From: Siniperca chuatsi
Lineage: Eukaryota; Chordata; Actinopteri; Centrarchiformes; Sinipercidae
Direction of reading: 5' to 3'
Length of the DNA stretch: 64,000 nt
Assembly: GCF_020085105.1 (NCBI RefSeq)
Contig: NC_058058.1
Location: 3,481,587 to 3,545,586 of the forward strand
The position numbers were made by a program, and so were the translations under genes. Below, piece by piece: positions 1 to 9,247 of this stretch. The notes beneath the pieces are model-generated. The model was not told where the DNA came from. It saw nothing but the letters and a program-made list of their open reading frames with translations, and did not search any database. How positions within the stretch are numbered: position 1 is the first letter of the stretch; each line of letters starts with the position of its first letter.

Positions 1-658
1 ATTTTCTTCATATTCTGAGTTATATATCGCAAACTATTACACATAAGATAAAGACTGTGAGGCTTTGATTGTTTTAACTATCTCAAATAATTTCTTTTCT
101 CAATCCAAAACCCAATAAATGATGATATGTGTGTGTTCTCTTCATGTAAGCAGGAATCATCACTGAACAGTCAGGCTTCATTACTGAAACATTCAAATGA
201 ATGTTGTTAACTACTGAACTACTTTTTAAAACTGATAAAATTTTCACAATTAAACACGTCGAATGACTTTAAAATCATTAGTCTGGGGGAAAGATCGAGT
301 AATAGCCATGTGCATTAAACACACAAAATTATTGCCAGAGGTCTTGAGCCAAAATATTAAAACTTATTTAACTTATTTAATATAAAATATTTTCTTCATA
401 CAGAGTAATGCAGATTAGTTTTATACAATGAACTGAAAAGAATGAAAAAATAAAAGTAAAATTTTTAGTGCAACAAGATTCTTTAGTGGAGTGGATTTTA
501 GTCTGGTTAACGACAGTGTGAAGCCTTCAAGAATTGTTGCAAATACATAAAATTTCAAATGTCAGACCAAGACCAAGTATTGCTCCATTAATAGACAGCA
601 TCATCAGAGTAATCCAAGTCCCTGTTGGAGTCAGTCAGAGCATTTCCATAGAGAGCCA
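1..658 (+). repeat. V-upstream flanking block, copy 1
   Basis: AT-rich DNA without a credible gene. It is the first copy of a block that precedes most V segments. Recognisable parts are a stretch ending in a teleost-style direct run with gcaggaatcatcactgaac, a run with aaaatcattagtctggg, and a run with cagagtaatgcagagtag. Other copies lie before V4, V5, V8, V9, V10, V12 and V13. The first bases match the sequence 5' of exon C4 near 40180, so the window begins just beyond another, unseen C exon of this locus. Non-coding; identified only by internal similarity. Confidence 0.75.
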
Positions 659-705
659 CTTTGCATCAGCAGCACCATGCTCCAGTGCTCTGGGAGAGTT
701 TATAG
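659..705 (+). promoter_or_regulatory. V1 promoter: octamer-like site and TATA box
   Basis: An octamer-like CTTTGCAT (659-666; seven of eight bases of ATTTGCAT) lies 33 bases before a TATA box, TTTATAG (699-705), about 80 bases before the leader ATG. This is the standard arrangement of immunoglobulin V promoters, where Oct factors bind the octamer. The same spacing recurs at eleven V segments here, which supports function. Confidence 0.8.
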
Positions 706-784
706 TCCTGAGAGTTGAACACTGGATGACTGACAGCTGTCCTTCATGACAACAGAAGCCACAGAAATCCTCCTCATCAAAAAC

Positions 785-1264
785 ATGACTTTGATCTCCG
801 TCCTCATCTGGACTCTCCTCTGCTGCTGCTTCACAGGTAAAGTCCAGAGAATCAAGCTCCTCTCCTCCGTGAACATCCGTCCCTCTGAAATGAAGCAGAC
901 AAAACCATGACGCTGCTTTATGTTTTTGTCTCTGTATCCTCAGAGTCCAGAGGCCAGGTCACAGTGACTCAGCCTGGAGCAGTGAGCTCTGCTCTGGGAG
1001 GCTCCGTCTCCATCAGCTGTAGGACCAGTCAGAGTGTTTATATTTGGAATCAACACCGTTTAGCCTGGTACCAACAGAGAGATGGAGAAACTCCTAAACT
1101 CCTCATTTACTTTGCTAGCACTCGAGCATCAGGGATTCCAGTTCGTTTTACAGGCAGTGGATCAAACTCTGACTTCACTCTGACCATCAGTGGAGTCCAG
1201 ACTGAAGATGCAGCAGTTTACTACTGTCAGAGTTATCACTACATCAACAGTCAGGATTTGTTCA
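785..1264 (+). CDS. V1, immunoglobulin light-chain V segment
   Basis: Germline V segment: leader exon 785-836 (signal peptide starting [17 protein letters not shown]), intron 837-943 (GT...AG), V exon 944-1264. The leader exon ends one base into a codon, giving Glu at the join (ESRGQ). The V-set core is complete: first Cys in SISC, Trp in [14 protein letters not shown], and second Cys in VYYC. CDR1 is [12 protein letters not shown]2 FAS, and the germline part of CDR3 is [12 protein letters not shown]. It opens straight into a 12-RSS, so it needs joining to a J to make a light chain. It has an upstream promoter and reads opposite to every J-C unit. Sequence type is the kappa-like class of teleost light chains. 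The open frame and intact splice sites suggest a usable gene. Confidence 0.93.
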
Positions 1265-1292
1265 CACAGTGAAAAAGCGTCGTACAAAAACC
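1265..1292 (+). other. V1 recombination signal (12-RSS)
   Basis: Heptamer CACAGTG (1265-1271), 12-base spacer, nonamer ACAAAAACC (1284-1292). Heptamer and nonamer match the consensus for RAG recombinase. The heptamer also supplies the TGA that ends the unrearranged V frame. Confidence 0.95.
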
Positions 1293-1351
1293 TCCCTCAG
1301 TCAGACTGAACAGAAACTGAAGTAACTGCAGAGACTGATACACTTCACTGA

Positions 1352-1353
<2 letters not shown>

Positions 1354-1395
<42 letters not shown>
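1354..1395 (+). repeat. (CA)n microsatellite 3' of V1
   Basis: About 21 CA units starting about 60 bases after the V1 RSS, next to the motif cacttcactgagga. The same repeat sits at the same place after most V segments. Confidence 0.95.
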
Positions 1396-1396
<1 letters not shown>

Positions 1397-1594
1397 AATT
1401 CAGATTTATAGAATGAAACAATTACAAACAGGACTTACTGGAAAATCATCAAATTTCAAAGTTTGTAACAATAGAGCGATTACAGATACCAAAACATCAA
1501 ATTTCATCATTAGTTTCATTGTGGACACAGATAGAAACTGAAGTGACTGCTGCAGCTGGAAGCTACTGCAGAGAATGATACACTTCAGTGAGGA

Positions 1595-1596
<2 letters not shown>
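1396..1596 (+). repeat. Duplicated V 3' flank without a V
   Basis: After the first CA tract, bases about 1530-1596 repeat the V 3' flank (gctgcagctggaagctac, then gatacacttcagtgagga) and lead into a second CA tract. It looks like a partial tandem duplication that kept only DNA downstream of an RSS; no heptamer or nonamer is present. Confidence 0.6.

Positions 1597-1654
<58 letters not shown>
1597..1654 (+). repeat. (CA)n microsatellite, second tract after V1
   Basis: About 29 CA units ending the duplicated V 3' flank. The long antisense frame across it is repeat-encoded and not a gene. Confidence 0.95.
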
Positions 1655-1658
<4 letters not shown>

Positions 1659-1835
1659 TTGACAATTTCATTTAAGTGGATCAGAACTAATAATCTATTG
1701 AAATAATTGAATAAGCAAATTATATAATTATCAATGGACATAAACAAACTGTTCTATTTATTCATAGGAACTGGACAGTTACATTAAAATAAATTAAGTT
1801 TACCATCACAGCTTCTCACCATCAGTTCATAGCAC

Positions 1836-1848
1836 ATTAGGATTTGAT
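1836..1848 (+). repeat. PLE target-site duplication, left
   Basis: ATTAGGATTTGAT, identical to 3740-3752 on the other side of the Penelope-like element. PLEs make target duplications of variable length. Confidence 0.75.
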
Positions 1849-3739
1849 ACGGTGTAGTCCCTCATTCGTCCAGGAGTGTTCTATCGTAGAAAAGGTTTCA
1901 GTCGTAGTCATCTGGACACTGTTTTCAGAATCAAGACGTTTCAGCTCCCATCCGGAAGTCATTCTCAATTGTGAAAAAAATTGGACGGGAACTGGAAATT
2001 TAAACTACTCTGAGTTACATAAGCCCTGCCCTCAGGAAGGAATCTGCCTGAGTATCTGTTAATAGCTAGTTTCACCTGAAACTGACCTAATAGTTTCAAG
2101 ATGGCCCAGTAATCAGTAATCAGGCCTATTGTTCTCTGGCTGCATCTACTTCATCACTGCTAAGTGCCTGATTAGCATGTGATAGGCGTGACCAAGGTGA
2201 TAATACACTCTGATTGACTTTGGGCAGATTAAATCTCAGACCACCATTTCTGTTCAAAGAGGGGTTCTCTTTCTTCACAAAAATGGCTTCCTTGACGCCC
2301 CGTTCAAACCAACTCTTCTCTCTACTAAGAATCTTCACCTCGCTGTCTTCAAATGTGTGGTTTGTAGCTTTTAAATGCAAATGCACGGCGCTCTGTAATC
2401 CTGAGTTAGCGTGTCGTCTGTGCTGATAAAGTCTTTTGTGAAGTGGCTGTTTGGTTTCGCCTATGTACCGTTCTTTGCAGTTTTCCTCACTGCACTGAAT
2501 GGAGTAGACAACATTGCTCTGTTTCTGTGTGGGTAACCTGTCCTTAGGGTGAACGAGTTTCTGTCTTAAAGTGTTGCCTGGTTTAAAGAAGACAGGAACA
2601 TCGTGCTGTCTAAAGATCCTTTGTAGTTTTTCAGACAGTCCAGACACATAAGGAATGGAGACACCGTTCCTTCTTGGTTCAGTTACACTTTTGTCCTGTT
2701 TTTGGCTCTTTTAACTTTGTTGATAGCCCAAGTAGGATAACCACAGGCTGAGAGTGCATTCTGGACATGCCTTTCCTCTTTCTTCTTACCCTCTGAGCCT
2801 GTGGGCACTTCTTTGGCTCTGTGCTGTAATGTCCGGATTACACCCAGCTTGTGCTGTAGTGGATGGTGTGAGTCAAAGAGCAGGTATTGATCCGTATGTG
2901 TTGGTTTCCTGTACACTTCTATCTGGAGCTTTCCGTCCTCTCCTCTGAGAGTAGAACAATCAAGAAAGGCCAAGCGGTTCTCTCTTTGCATCCTCACGCG
3001 TGAACTTGATGTTGGGGTCCACCGTATTAATATGCTCTGAGAACGCTTCCAAGTCTTGTTTCTTGATTTTCACAAAGGTGTCATCCACGTAACGGTACCA
3101 ATGACTTGGTGGTGTGCCCGGGAACGAGGATAATGCCTTCTTCTCAAACTGTTCCATGTACAGGTTGGCCACAATGGGAGAGACCGGAGAGCCCATAGCA
3201 CAGCCGTGAATCTGTCTGTAGAAGTGTCCCCGGAATTGGAAGTAGGTTGTGTTGAGACAGATGTCTAATAGTTTACATATGTGTTCAGGTGTAAGCTTGG
3301 TCCTTTGCTGCAAGGTGGAGTCCTCCTGCAGTCTTCTCCTCACCGCTGACACTGCTTCTGAGGTTGGGATGCAAGTGAACAAGGACACTACATCATAAGA
3401 AACCATAACGTCATCTGGGTCCAACTGGAGATGTTTCACTTTGTCCACAAATTTCTGTGTGTTTTCCACATGATGTACTGTGTTTCCCACCAACGGAGCC
3501 AAGATTGTAGTCAAATGTTTGGCTATGTTGTATGTGATGGAATCTGTGCTGCACACGATGGGTCTGAGTGGAACATTCTCTTTGTGAATTTTGGGAAGGC
3601 CATAGATGCATGGAATGGCTTCCCCAGGGTATAGTCTGTAGTACAGAGGCCTGTCTATCACCTCCTCCTTCTCAAGCTTCTGTAGACAGTCTATAACCTT
3701 CTTCTTGTAGCCATTGGTTGGATCTCTTTTAAGTTTAGG
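1849..3739 (-). mobile_element. Penelope-like retroelement, 5'-truncated
   Basis: A Penelope-like element (PLE) reading leftwards. It encodes a reverse transcriptase with MGSPVSPIVANLYME and YVDDTFV (about 2960-3740), then a connector, then a GIY-YIG endonuclease domain (VVYSIQC ... RYIGETK, about 2126-2520). This order is diagnostic of PLEs. The left end carries the family's 3' sequence, including the complement of agatgactacgactgaaacc near 1890. The coding region begins inside the RT amino-terminal part, so the 5' end is missing, and it is spread over three frames: a dead copy. It is bracketed by ATTAGGATTTGAT at 1836-1848 and 3740-3752, read here as a 13-bp target-site duplication. It lies in the flank 3' of V1. 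Confidence 0.9.
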
Positions 3740-3752
3740 ATTAGGATTTGAT
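3740..3752 (+). repeat. PLE target-site duplication, right
   Basis: ATTAGGATTTGAT, the right-hand partner of 1836-1848. Confidence 0.75.
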
Positions 3753-4180
3753 CCCATTTTTGTCATTAATAACAAACCCATTTTTAACCATGAACCCATG
3801 AACATGTAGCAAAATAACTTTAGTGACAAAAAATGATCTTGATGGAAATTAAATGATTTTCTCCATTTCAGCTTCTCACCATCCATTCATGTCCCACTAT
3901 CATCCCATGATGTTATCTGATTTGCCAATGAATAGAAAGGAGCCAAACCAAGACACTTTATGAGAAAAGTCTTGGTCATGACCTTTGACCTCAGCTTCAT
4001 ACTGGATCACAGCTATTTCAACTATATGCACTCAAAGGAAAATATGAAGACACAGATCAGCTGTCACAGCCTCTCATGTCCTCACCAGCCCGTAATCACC
4101 CACACCTGCTCCTAATTACACTCTTGCCCTTAATCAGCCCCAATCACATCCAGGATAAAACAAAACCTGTAGATCCTCAA
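3753..4180 (+). repeat. V-downstream flanking block, copy 1
   Basis: Non-coding block that follows V segments: gaacatgtagcaaaataa, then cttctcaccatccattcatg, then tttgacctcagcttcatact. Paralogous copies occur after V3, V4, V5, V6, V8, V9 and V13. This copy is separated from V1 by the Penelope-like insertion and contains a fragment of an LTR (about 4062-4155). Confidence 0.7.
4062..4155 (+). mobile_element. LTR fragment, same family as 43027-43390
   Basis: Begins TGTCACAG and shares the runs gtaatcacccacacctgctc and aattacactc with the two solo LTRs at 43027 and 47803, then stops. Only the first ~90 bases are present; a broken fossil. Confidence 0.6.
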
Positions 4181-5600
4181 ATATCAGAAAATATTGTTTA
4201 AAATAAAAACTTGTGTCAACTAAAAAGATGAATAGGAATTGTAATAACAAAAGACATAAGTGTCCTCTTTGATATAACTATATCTACATACATGACTTTA
4301 ACTGCACGTATATAAAGCATATGCAAAAACTCCATCTGCTGAGGAAGGTCATGGAATTCGATCCAAAGCTCCAGAATAGCTACTGAATGCAGCTTGTGCT
4401 GAAATGATCATACAAAATGTTTAGTTAAATGAAAGAATTCAAAAAAAAAAAACATAAACAACTAATGAGAACTAAACTCACACAGTTTTAAGGTTATATT
4501 TTAGTGAAACAGAGATTTCAAAAAATTTAAGACTCATTCCAATGATACTGTAAAAAATAATTTAATACAGTGAGACATTAGTGGTTTCATAAGTTTTTCT
4601 TTATTTGAGGTTGAGTATTTAATTTAAATTCAATGCACCTACATGTAGATTCTGCAAAATTTGAGATCACGTTCATGTTTTGTTAGTTTCGTATATTCAT
4701 TTGTTATTTTTGAGTCTTTTACTGATGAGTCTTTTATTTCAAAGCCTGAAATCATTTTTATTCAAATGTTTGTAGATTTATTGACAGGATTGAGTATATT
4801 GTCTTCATGCAAATAAAACATTTACCAAATAGGAATCCTCATTTACCTCAGGGTTTAGAGATACCTGGGGGATTTTCCATGAAAGGGTTAACCCATGTTA
4901 GATTACTCAAAATATAAGTTTTTAAAAAAACTACATCTGTTCTAAACAGAGAAAACAGGCAATAAAGTCTTCTCTCTGCAGCTAATAATCTTTAAGATAT
5001 AATGACATATAAGAATATTTTTACATCTGAAAACCATCGACCAGTGCAATAACAACATTTTAAGCATCATGTAAATAATAACAAATGACAGATATGCATC
5101 ACTGACATTAAATCTTTGGTGCAAAAATCTGAGATAAGAACCGAGTGATATTATCTCATGCTGACAATACTCATTTGTTTTTAATCCTTTAAACTGTATT
5201 GAGTAATGTAGATTTAAGTAAACTACACTTTTAAACATCAAAATGGCCCCCTTTCATCCATCATTCACACCTTGTTTATACCTGCATTAATGTAATCCCA
5301 GAGTGTATTAATAAAACCAAAACCAGTAATGAGAAAGTCGTACATTGACATCAGTTATAATCTTGCACTGATAAAATGAAGTTAAAGGCATCTTTCATGA
5401 AATATGATTTAATTTGAAATTCCGTTTTTATTTTCTTGCAGGATTAACAGCATGAGCATTATTACAACAATGAAACGTCACTACTTAAAGTTGAATAATG
5501 TTAAAATGATCTGATGACAGAAAGAGAGAGACAGTGTTGCAGAGTGCAGACTGAGAGCAGTAGCAGAGTAAAACCAGTAGCAGAGTCCCAGTGAGTCAGG
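4181..5600 (-). repeat. 3' flank of exon C1 (C-downstream block, copy 1)
   Basis: AT-rich DNA on the 3' side of C1, repeated after C3 (27042-28489), C4 (38260-39654) and C5 (42400-44207). It includes a dispersed motif, ccatctgctgaggaaggtc near 4333, that occurs in inverted orientation elsewhere in the window. No gene is supported; a ~99-codon frame near 4942-5241 was rejected. Confidence 0.65.
5427..5432 (-). terminator. Likely polyadenylation signal of C1
   Basis: AATAAA on the - strand about 170 bases past the C1 stop codon. The same hexamer is at the same distance after C3 and C4 but is changed after dead C5. Confidence 0.6.
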
Positions 5601-5780
5601 TCAGGACTGGGAACACTGGTCTCTCCTCAGTGTCTCTGAGACCAGAGTCTGAGAGCCCTGGGTGGCCTCACAGGTCACAGAGCCCACCTTCCTCCACTGG
5701 TCTGCAGGGAGCCTCAGGGTGCTGCTCCAGCTGTAGCGGCCGTCCTTCTCCAGCACCCCGGGGCTCCTGCTCTCCTCCCA

Positions 5781-5815
<35 letters not shown>

Positions 5816-5941
5816 CCACCTTCCAGGCCAGACTCCAGTCTGAGGGGAAGCCCTTGTTGGCCAGGCACATGAGCGTGGCCTTCCCCTGCTGTAGTTCCTC
5901 ACTGGAGGGGGGCAGCACCGTCAGGGTGGGACGGGCATCAC
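5601..5941 (-). CDS. C1, immunoglobulin light-chain constant exon (type a)
   Basis: One C1-set Ig domain, read from 5941 down to the stop at 5603-5601. The acceptor is ctcctag before GTGATGCC; the exon starts two bases into a codon, matching a J that ends in a single A (Ser at the join). The protein starts [16 protein letters not shown]. Expected residues are present: first Cys (LMCLANKG), Trp (LAWKVD), second Cys (VTCEATQG), and a C-terminal Cys (RRDQCSQS) for the bond to the heavy chain. Odd feature: a run of 11 serines, all AGC, between LAWKVD and WEESRSPG; C3 has six and C4 five. The frame is intact, but both upstream J segments are dead, so in this haplotype C1 probably cannot be used unless a J lies elsewhere. 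Confidence 0.93.
5781..5813 (-). repeat. AGC trinucleotide repeat in C1
   Basis: Eleven pure AGC codons on the coding (-) strand, giving polyserine in a loop of the constant domain. Purity and length differences between copies point to replication slippage. Confidence 0.95.
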
Positions 5942-6741
5942 CTAGGAGACACCAATCAGCTTAGAGGACAGGGACCACACAGCTGTCGATCAACCACTAG
6001 ACACCTGGTAACCGTTACTGTGTGAGAGCTGATTTTCTCCTTTAAGGAGTTTCTGTCAGATGGTTTTTCTGCTCCACCAGTCACTCACTCACACATTGTT
6101 TCACTTCCCTTTAAGAAGCCTCTCATGCATATCAGCGCAGAGAGAATCATCATACAGAATGAGCTGAAATATGTCAAACTACACTGGAAATAAAAGGAGC
6201 ATATTTGGCAAAATATTCAAACTTTCTCATCAAAATCATCCAAAATCTTAACTATACATTCCTTTAAAGTATTTAGTGGAAACATAAACAATACAAACAG
6301 TTAATTGACAACAATCAAATCTTCTTTATGTGGATTTCAATCATCATTACCAAACTGTTTGAAACAATATATGACACAACAAATTGATTTTGCACATTTT
6401 CAAATACCCATCTTTGTCCTCACTCTGTTCACTTTTCTTGAAGAAAGTTATTTTTTAATTAATCATAACAACAGTTATCATTTTGGGTGGACAATTTTAA
6501 ACAAATTTAAGGCAAACACTTTTACATTAAGATTGAAGTTTTATCCTTTCTACAATTCAAGCTTTTTGAATTTCAGTATGACAGGAATTTGTATCGAAAG
6601 TTTAGTAAAGCTGCTCTGAGTTAGCCTCCATGATAAAGGAGGAGAAATAAAAACATGAATACTTAATGAGCCTCAAATATACAAAACTGAATTTAAAATA
6701 TTATTTTACAATATTATTTTAATATTTTTGCAGAAACTTAC
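5942..6741 (-). other. J-C intron of unit 1
   Basis: About 800 bases between the J1a donor and the C1 acceptor, closely paralogous to 28819-29637 in the intact J3-C3 unit. No coding sequence is supported. A palindromic octamer-like atgcatat near 6126 is shared with unit 3; a role as an enhancer is only a guess. Confidence 0.6.
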
Positions 6742-6769
6742 TTCCAACATCCATCCACCGAACGTGTTC
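6742..6769 (-). pseudogene. J1a, dead light-chain J segment
   Basis: Read on the - strand it begins like J3 (GAACACGTTCGGTGGA) and ends with the same donor (GGAA then GTAAGT), but ten internal bases are missing. The frame after Phe-Gly-Gly is lost and the Gly-Thr of FGGGT is gone. Its recombination signal is also defective. It lies upstream of C1. Confidence 0.85.
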
Positions 6770-6799
6770 CACAGTGAAAAGATCATTATTACAAAAACC
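6770..6799 (-). other. Defective J1a recombination signal (14-base spacer)
   Basis: Heptamer CACTGTG (complement at 6770-6776) and nonamer GGTTTTTGT (complement at 6791-6799) are perfect, but only 14 bases separate them instead of 23. This should fail the 12/23 rule. Confidence 0.8.
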
Positions 6800-7067
6800 T
6801 CTCACTGTACGGCTCTCTGACTTTGACAGACTGAACTAAACCTACTGGCCTCAAGATGCAACATCCATTAAAACTGAAAACAATAACATTGGCTAAATAT
6901 TTTATCTTTATTGGAATGAGTTTTATTTAATTTTTATTGCTTGAACTTAGTATTTACTGCAAAATATTTGTAAAAAAAAACATTACAATGGAAAGGCAAC
7001 ATTTTTTCTGGCAGAATCTAAAGAATTAAAGAGAAAAATAGCTCCTGAAAAATACAAATTTTGAGAA

Positions 7068-7099
7068 CATTTGTCCACCAGTCAGTTCCTGACGTCCAC
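7068..7099 (-). pseudogene. J1b, J-segment remnant
   Basis: DNA next to a perfect 23-RSS where a J should begin. Scattered matches to J (GTGGA, GGAACTGACTGG) remain, but no Phe-Gly-X-Gly motif, open frame or donor. J1a kept a coding half with a bad signal and J1b kept a good signal with no coding part. Confidence 0.7.
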
Positions 7100-7138
7100 C
7101 ACAGTGATACAAACTCATTGAGCCGCCGTACAAAAACC
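7100..7138 (-). other. J1b recombination signal (23-RSS), orphan
   Basis: Heptamer complement 7100-7106, 23-base spacer 7107-7129 identical to that of J3, nonamer complement 7130-7138. Looks recombination-competent but serves no J. Confidence 0.85.
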
Positions 7139-7509
7139 TCTCACTGTAGAGAGACACGGCTCTCTGACTTTGACACAAACAAACTCACCAAAATTAGTCT
7201 CTGTTTGTAAACTGTTTTCAGATAAAATTAAAAGTGACAATAAAAACAACAGTCGTAAATTTCCACACAATTGTTTATTTCATATATATTGATTTCCTAT
7301 TAAATTTATAGTAATTGCTCTAGCAATACATTTGAATGAGAAAGGAGACATTTGGAATCAAAATATGTCTAGAAGAATAAAGCCAAAATCATATAAAACA
7401 GGTTTTGAAAAATTCCTAATCAATATTCTGACAAACTGATTGATCCATTGGGAAACAGCATCATCAGAGTCCCTGCCGGAGTCAGTCAGAGCATTTCCAT
7501 AGAGAGCCA
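7139..7509 (+). repeat. DNA between J1b and the V2 promoter
   Basis: AT-rich and non-coding. It is nearly the same as 29715-30086, which links J3 to V6, so J1b-V2 and J3-V6 are paralogous head-to-head pairs. Confidence 0.7.
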
Positions 7510-7556
7510 CTTTGCATCAGCAGCACCATGCTCCAGTGCTCTGGGAGAGTTTATAG
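7510..7556 (+). promoter_or_regulatory. V2 promoter
   Basis: CTTTGCAT 7510-7517 and TTTATAG 7550-7556, same spacing as V1. Confidence 0.8.
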
Positions 7557-7635
7557 TCCTGAGAGTTGAACACTGGATGACTGACAGCTGTCCTTCATGA
7601 CAACAGAAGCCACAGAAATCCTCCTCATCAAAAAC

Positions 7636-8109
7636 ATGACTTTGATCTCCGTCCTCATCTGGACTCTCCTCTGCTGCTGCTTCACAGGTAAAGTCCAGAG
7701 AATCAAGCTCCTCTCCTCTGTGAACATCCGTCCCTCTGAAATGAAGCCGACAAAACCATGACGCTGCTTTATGTTTTTGTCTCTGTATCCTCAGAGTCCA
7801 GAGGCCAGGTCACAGTGACTCAGCCTGGAGCAGTGAGCTCTGCTCTGGGAGGCTCCGTCTCCATCAGCTGTAGGACCAGTCAGAATGTTTATAATTCAGA
7901 CTATTTAGCCTGGTACCAACAGAGAGATGGAGAAACTACTAAACTCCTCATTTACCGTGCTAGCACTCGAGCATCAGGGATTCCAGTTCGTTTTACAGGC
8001 AGTGGATCAAACTCTGACTTCACTCTGACCATCAGTGGAGTCCAGACTGAAGATGCAGCAGTTTACTACTGTCAGAGTTTTCACTATATCAACAGTCAGT
8101 ATGTGTTCA
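7636..8109 (+). CDS. V2, immunoglobulin light-chain V segment
   Basis: Leader exon 7636-7687, intron to 7794, V exon 7795-8109. The frame is open through to the RSS and both V-domain cysteines and the core Trp are present. CDR1 (NVYNSDY) is shorter than in most members, an in-frame loss against V3. CDR2 is RAS and germline CDR3 [13 protein letters not shown] Pro to Thr change (GETTKLL) is shared with V4. It lies 500 bases to the right of the orphan J1b signal; downstream begins unit B, a triplicated repeat block. Appears functional. Confidence 0.93.
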
Positions 8110-8137
8110 CACAGTGAAAAAGCGTCGTACAAAAACC
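8110..8137 (+). other. V2 recombination signal (12-RSS)
   Basis: Heptamer 8110-8116, 12-base spacer, nonamer 8129-8137; identical to V1. Confidence 0.95.
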
Positions 8138-8373
8138 TCCCTCAGTCAGACTGAACAGAAACTGAAGTGACTGCTGCAGCTGGAAGCTACTGCAGAGACT
8201 GATACACTTCACTGAGTAAATACTACTGAGTAAGTGTGTAAATGTACACACTTCACTGAGTACACACAAACTAAATATGTATATGTCAATATACTTTTAG
8301 GAACAAGGATTTATTAGACATAAGTATTTTGTATATTCACTACTCATTGCAATATTTAATAAATGCTTGGCTG
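8138..8373 (+). repeat. V2 3' flank, start of unit B
   Basis: The usual CA tract is replaced by a degenerate stretch (gagtaaatactactgagt), shared with V10 at 49040-49214. This marks the left edge of unit B, the block shared by 8.2-12.2 and 49.0-53.0 kb. Confidence 0.7.
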
Positions 8374-9242
8374 TGTCATAATGTACGATCTATGAACCCA
8401 AGGATGCAGAACACAGATAGAGGGGTATCAAATGACAAAGTCAATCTTTTTTAGAATAACACGGAATCACTGGGAATGGGTTTCTTTCTCTAATCCGGTG
8501 CCGTCCTCCGTGGCTCTGGGAAGGAAGTGAAGATCCAGGAGCAGAGGCTGGAGAATCGTATCCTGGACCATCTCGGGTAGAGTGCTGTGTGGATCTGGAC
8601 AGGAAGTGGACCCGTGGTGTGGAGCAGACGGCGATGTGGCGACTCGGACAGGCAGCGACTCTGATGCGTGGGGCAGGCGTTGACGTGTAGGCCTGGACTG
8701 GCGGCGATGTGTAGACACGGACAGACAGCTGACCCGTGGCGTGGAGGTGGCTGAGTCCGAGAGGTCTGGCTCAGGGTTGTAGCTTACAGAGTCAGGAAGT
8801 CAGCCGGCAAGGCAGTGTGGCTGGCGAGGCAGGTAGACAGGCAGGTAGGAATCCGGAAGGAGACAGGAGCAGCGATCACAGGCACAGGATAATTCTGAGG
8901 CAGAAGTAGATCACGGTCAACAAATGAGGTAACTAGAAACATTTGCAATAGTACTTAACTTTTTAAGCGCGGTGCTTTAACGCAGTGGCCATACAAGTGT
9001 ACGGAGACAACAGGTGCGTTGGTGGTGTGGGTGATCCTGGTATTTGAGCTGTGGAGACTGATGGGTAATTGAAGTCAGGTGAGCTGGTGATCAGCAGCAG
9101 GCGGGAAACCAAGGAGCCAGACTAGAAGACACACACACAGACACACATCTAGAGACGAGCCAAGGACACACAAGAAACACAAGGAGAGGAGAGCACACAA
9201 GAGCACACAGGGATGGGGAGGATAGGGTGGCTGACTATGACA
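8374..9242 (-). mobile_element. Solo LTR, Ty3/gypsy-like (unit B copy 1)
   Basis: An 869-bp fossil LTR reading leftwards: TG...CA ends and a 5-bp target duplication GGCTG on both sides (8369-8373, 9243-9247). On the - strand it starts TGTCATAGTCAGCCACC, like the start of the gypsy LTR at 14734. No internal coding region remains. The same insertion at the same site is at 49215-49994, so it predates the duplication of unit B. Confidence 0.85.
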
Positions 9243-9247
9243 GGCTG

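Noticed and set aside
960-966. A CACAGTG heptamer inside FR1 of the V segments
   Set aside because: No nonamer lies 12 or 23 bases away. It arises from the codons for Val-Thr-Val-Thr.
1406-1747. Long antisense frames across CA tracts after V segments
   Set aside because: They consist of alternating Val-Cys from the dinucleotide repeat.
4942-5241. A 99-codon - strand frame repeated 3' of C1, C3, C4 and, shorter, C5
   Set aside because: Most differences between the copies at 4942 and 27831 change the amino acid, indicating no protein-level constraint. It lies in the shared C 3' flank and has no recognisable domain.
5591-5872. + strand frame opposite C1 with a polycysteine run
   Set aside because: It is the antisense of the constant exon; the Cys run is the complement of the AGC serine repeat.
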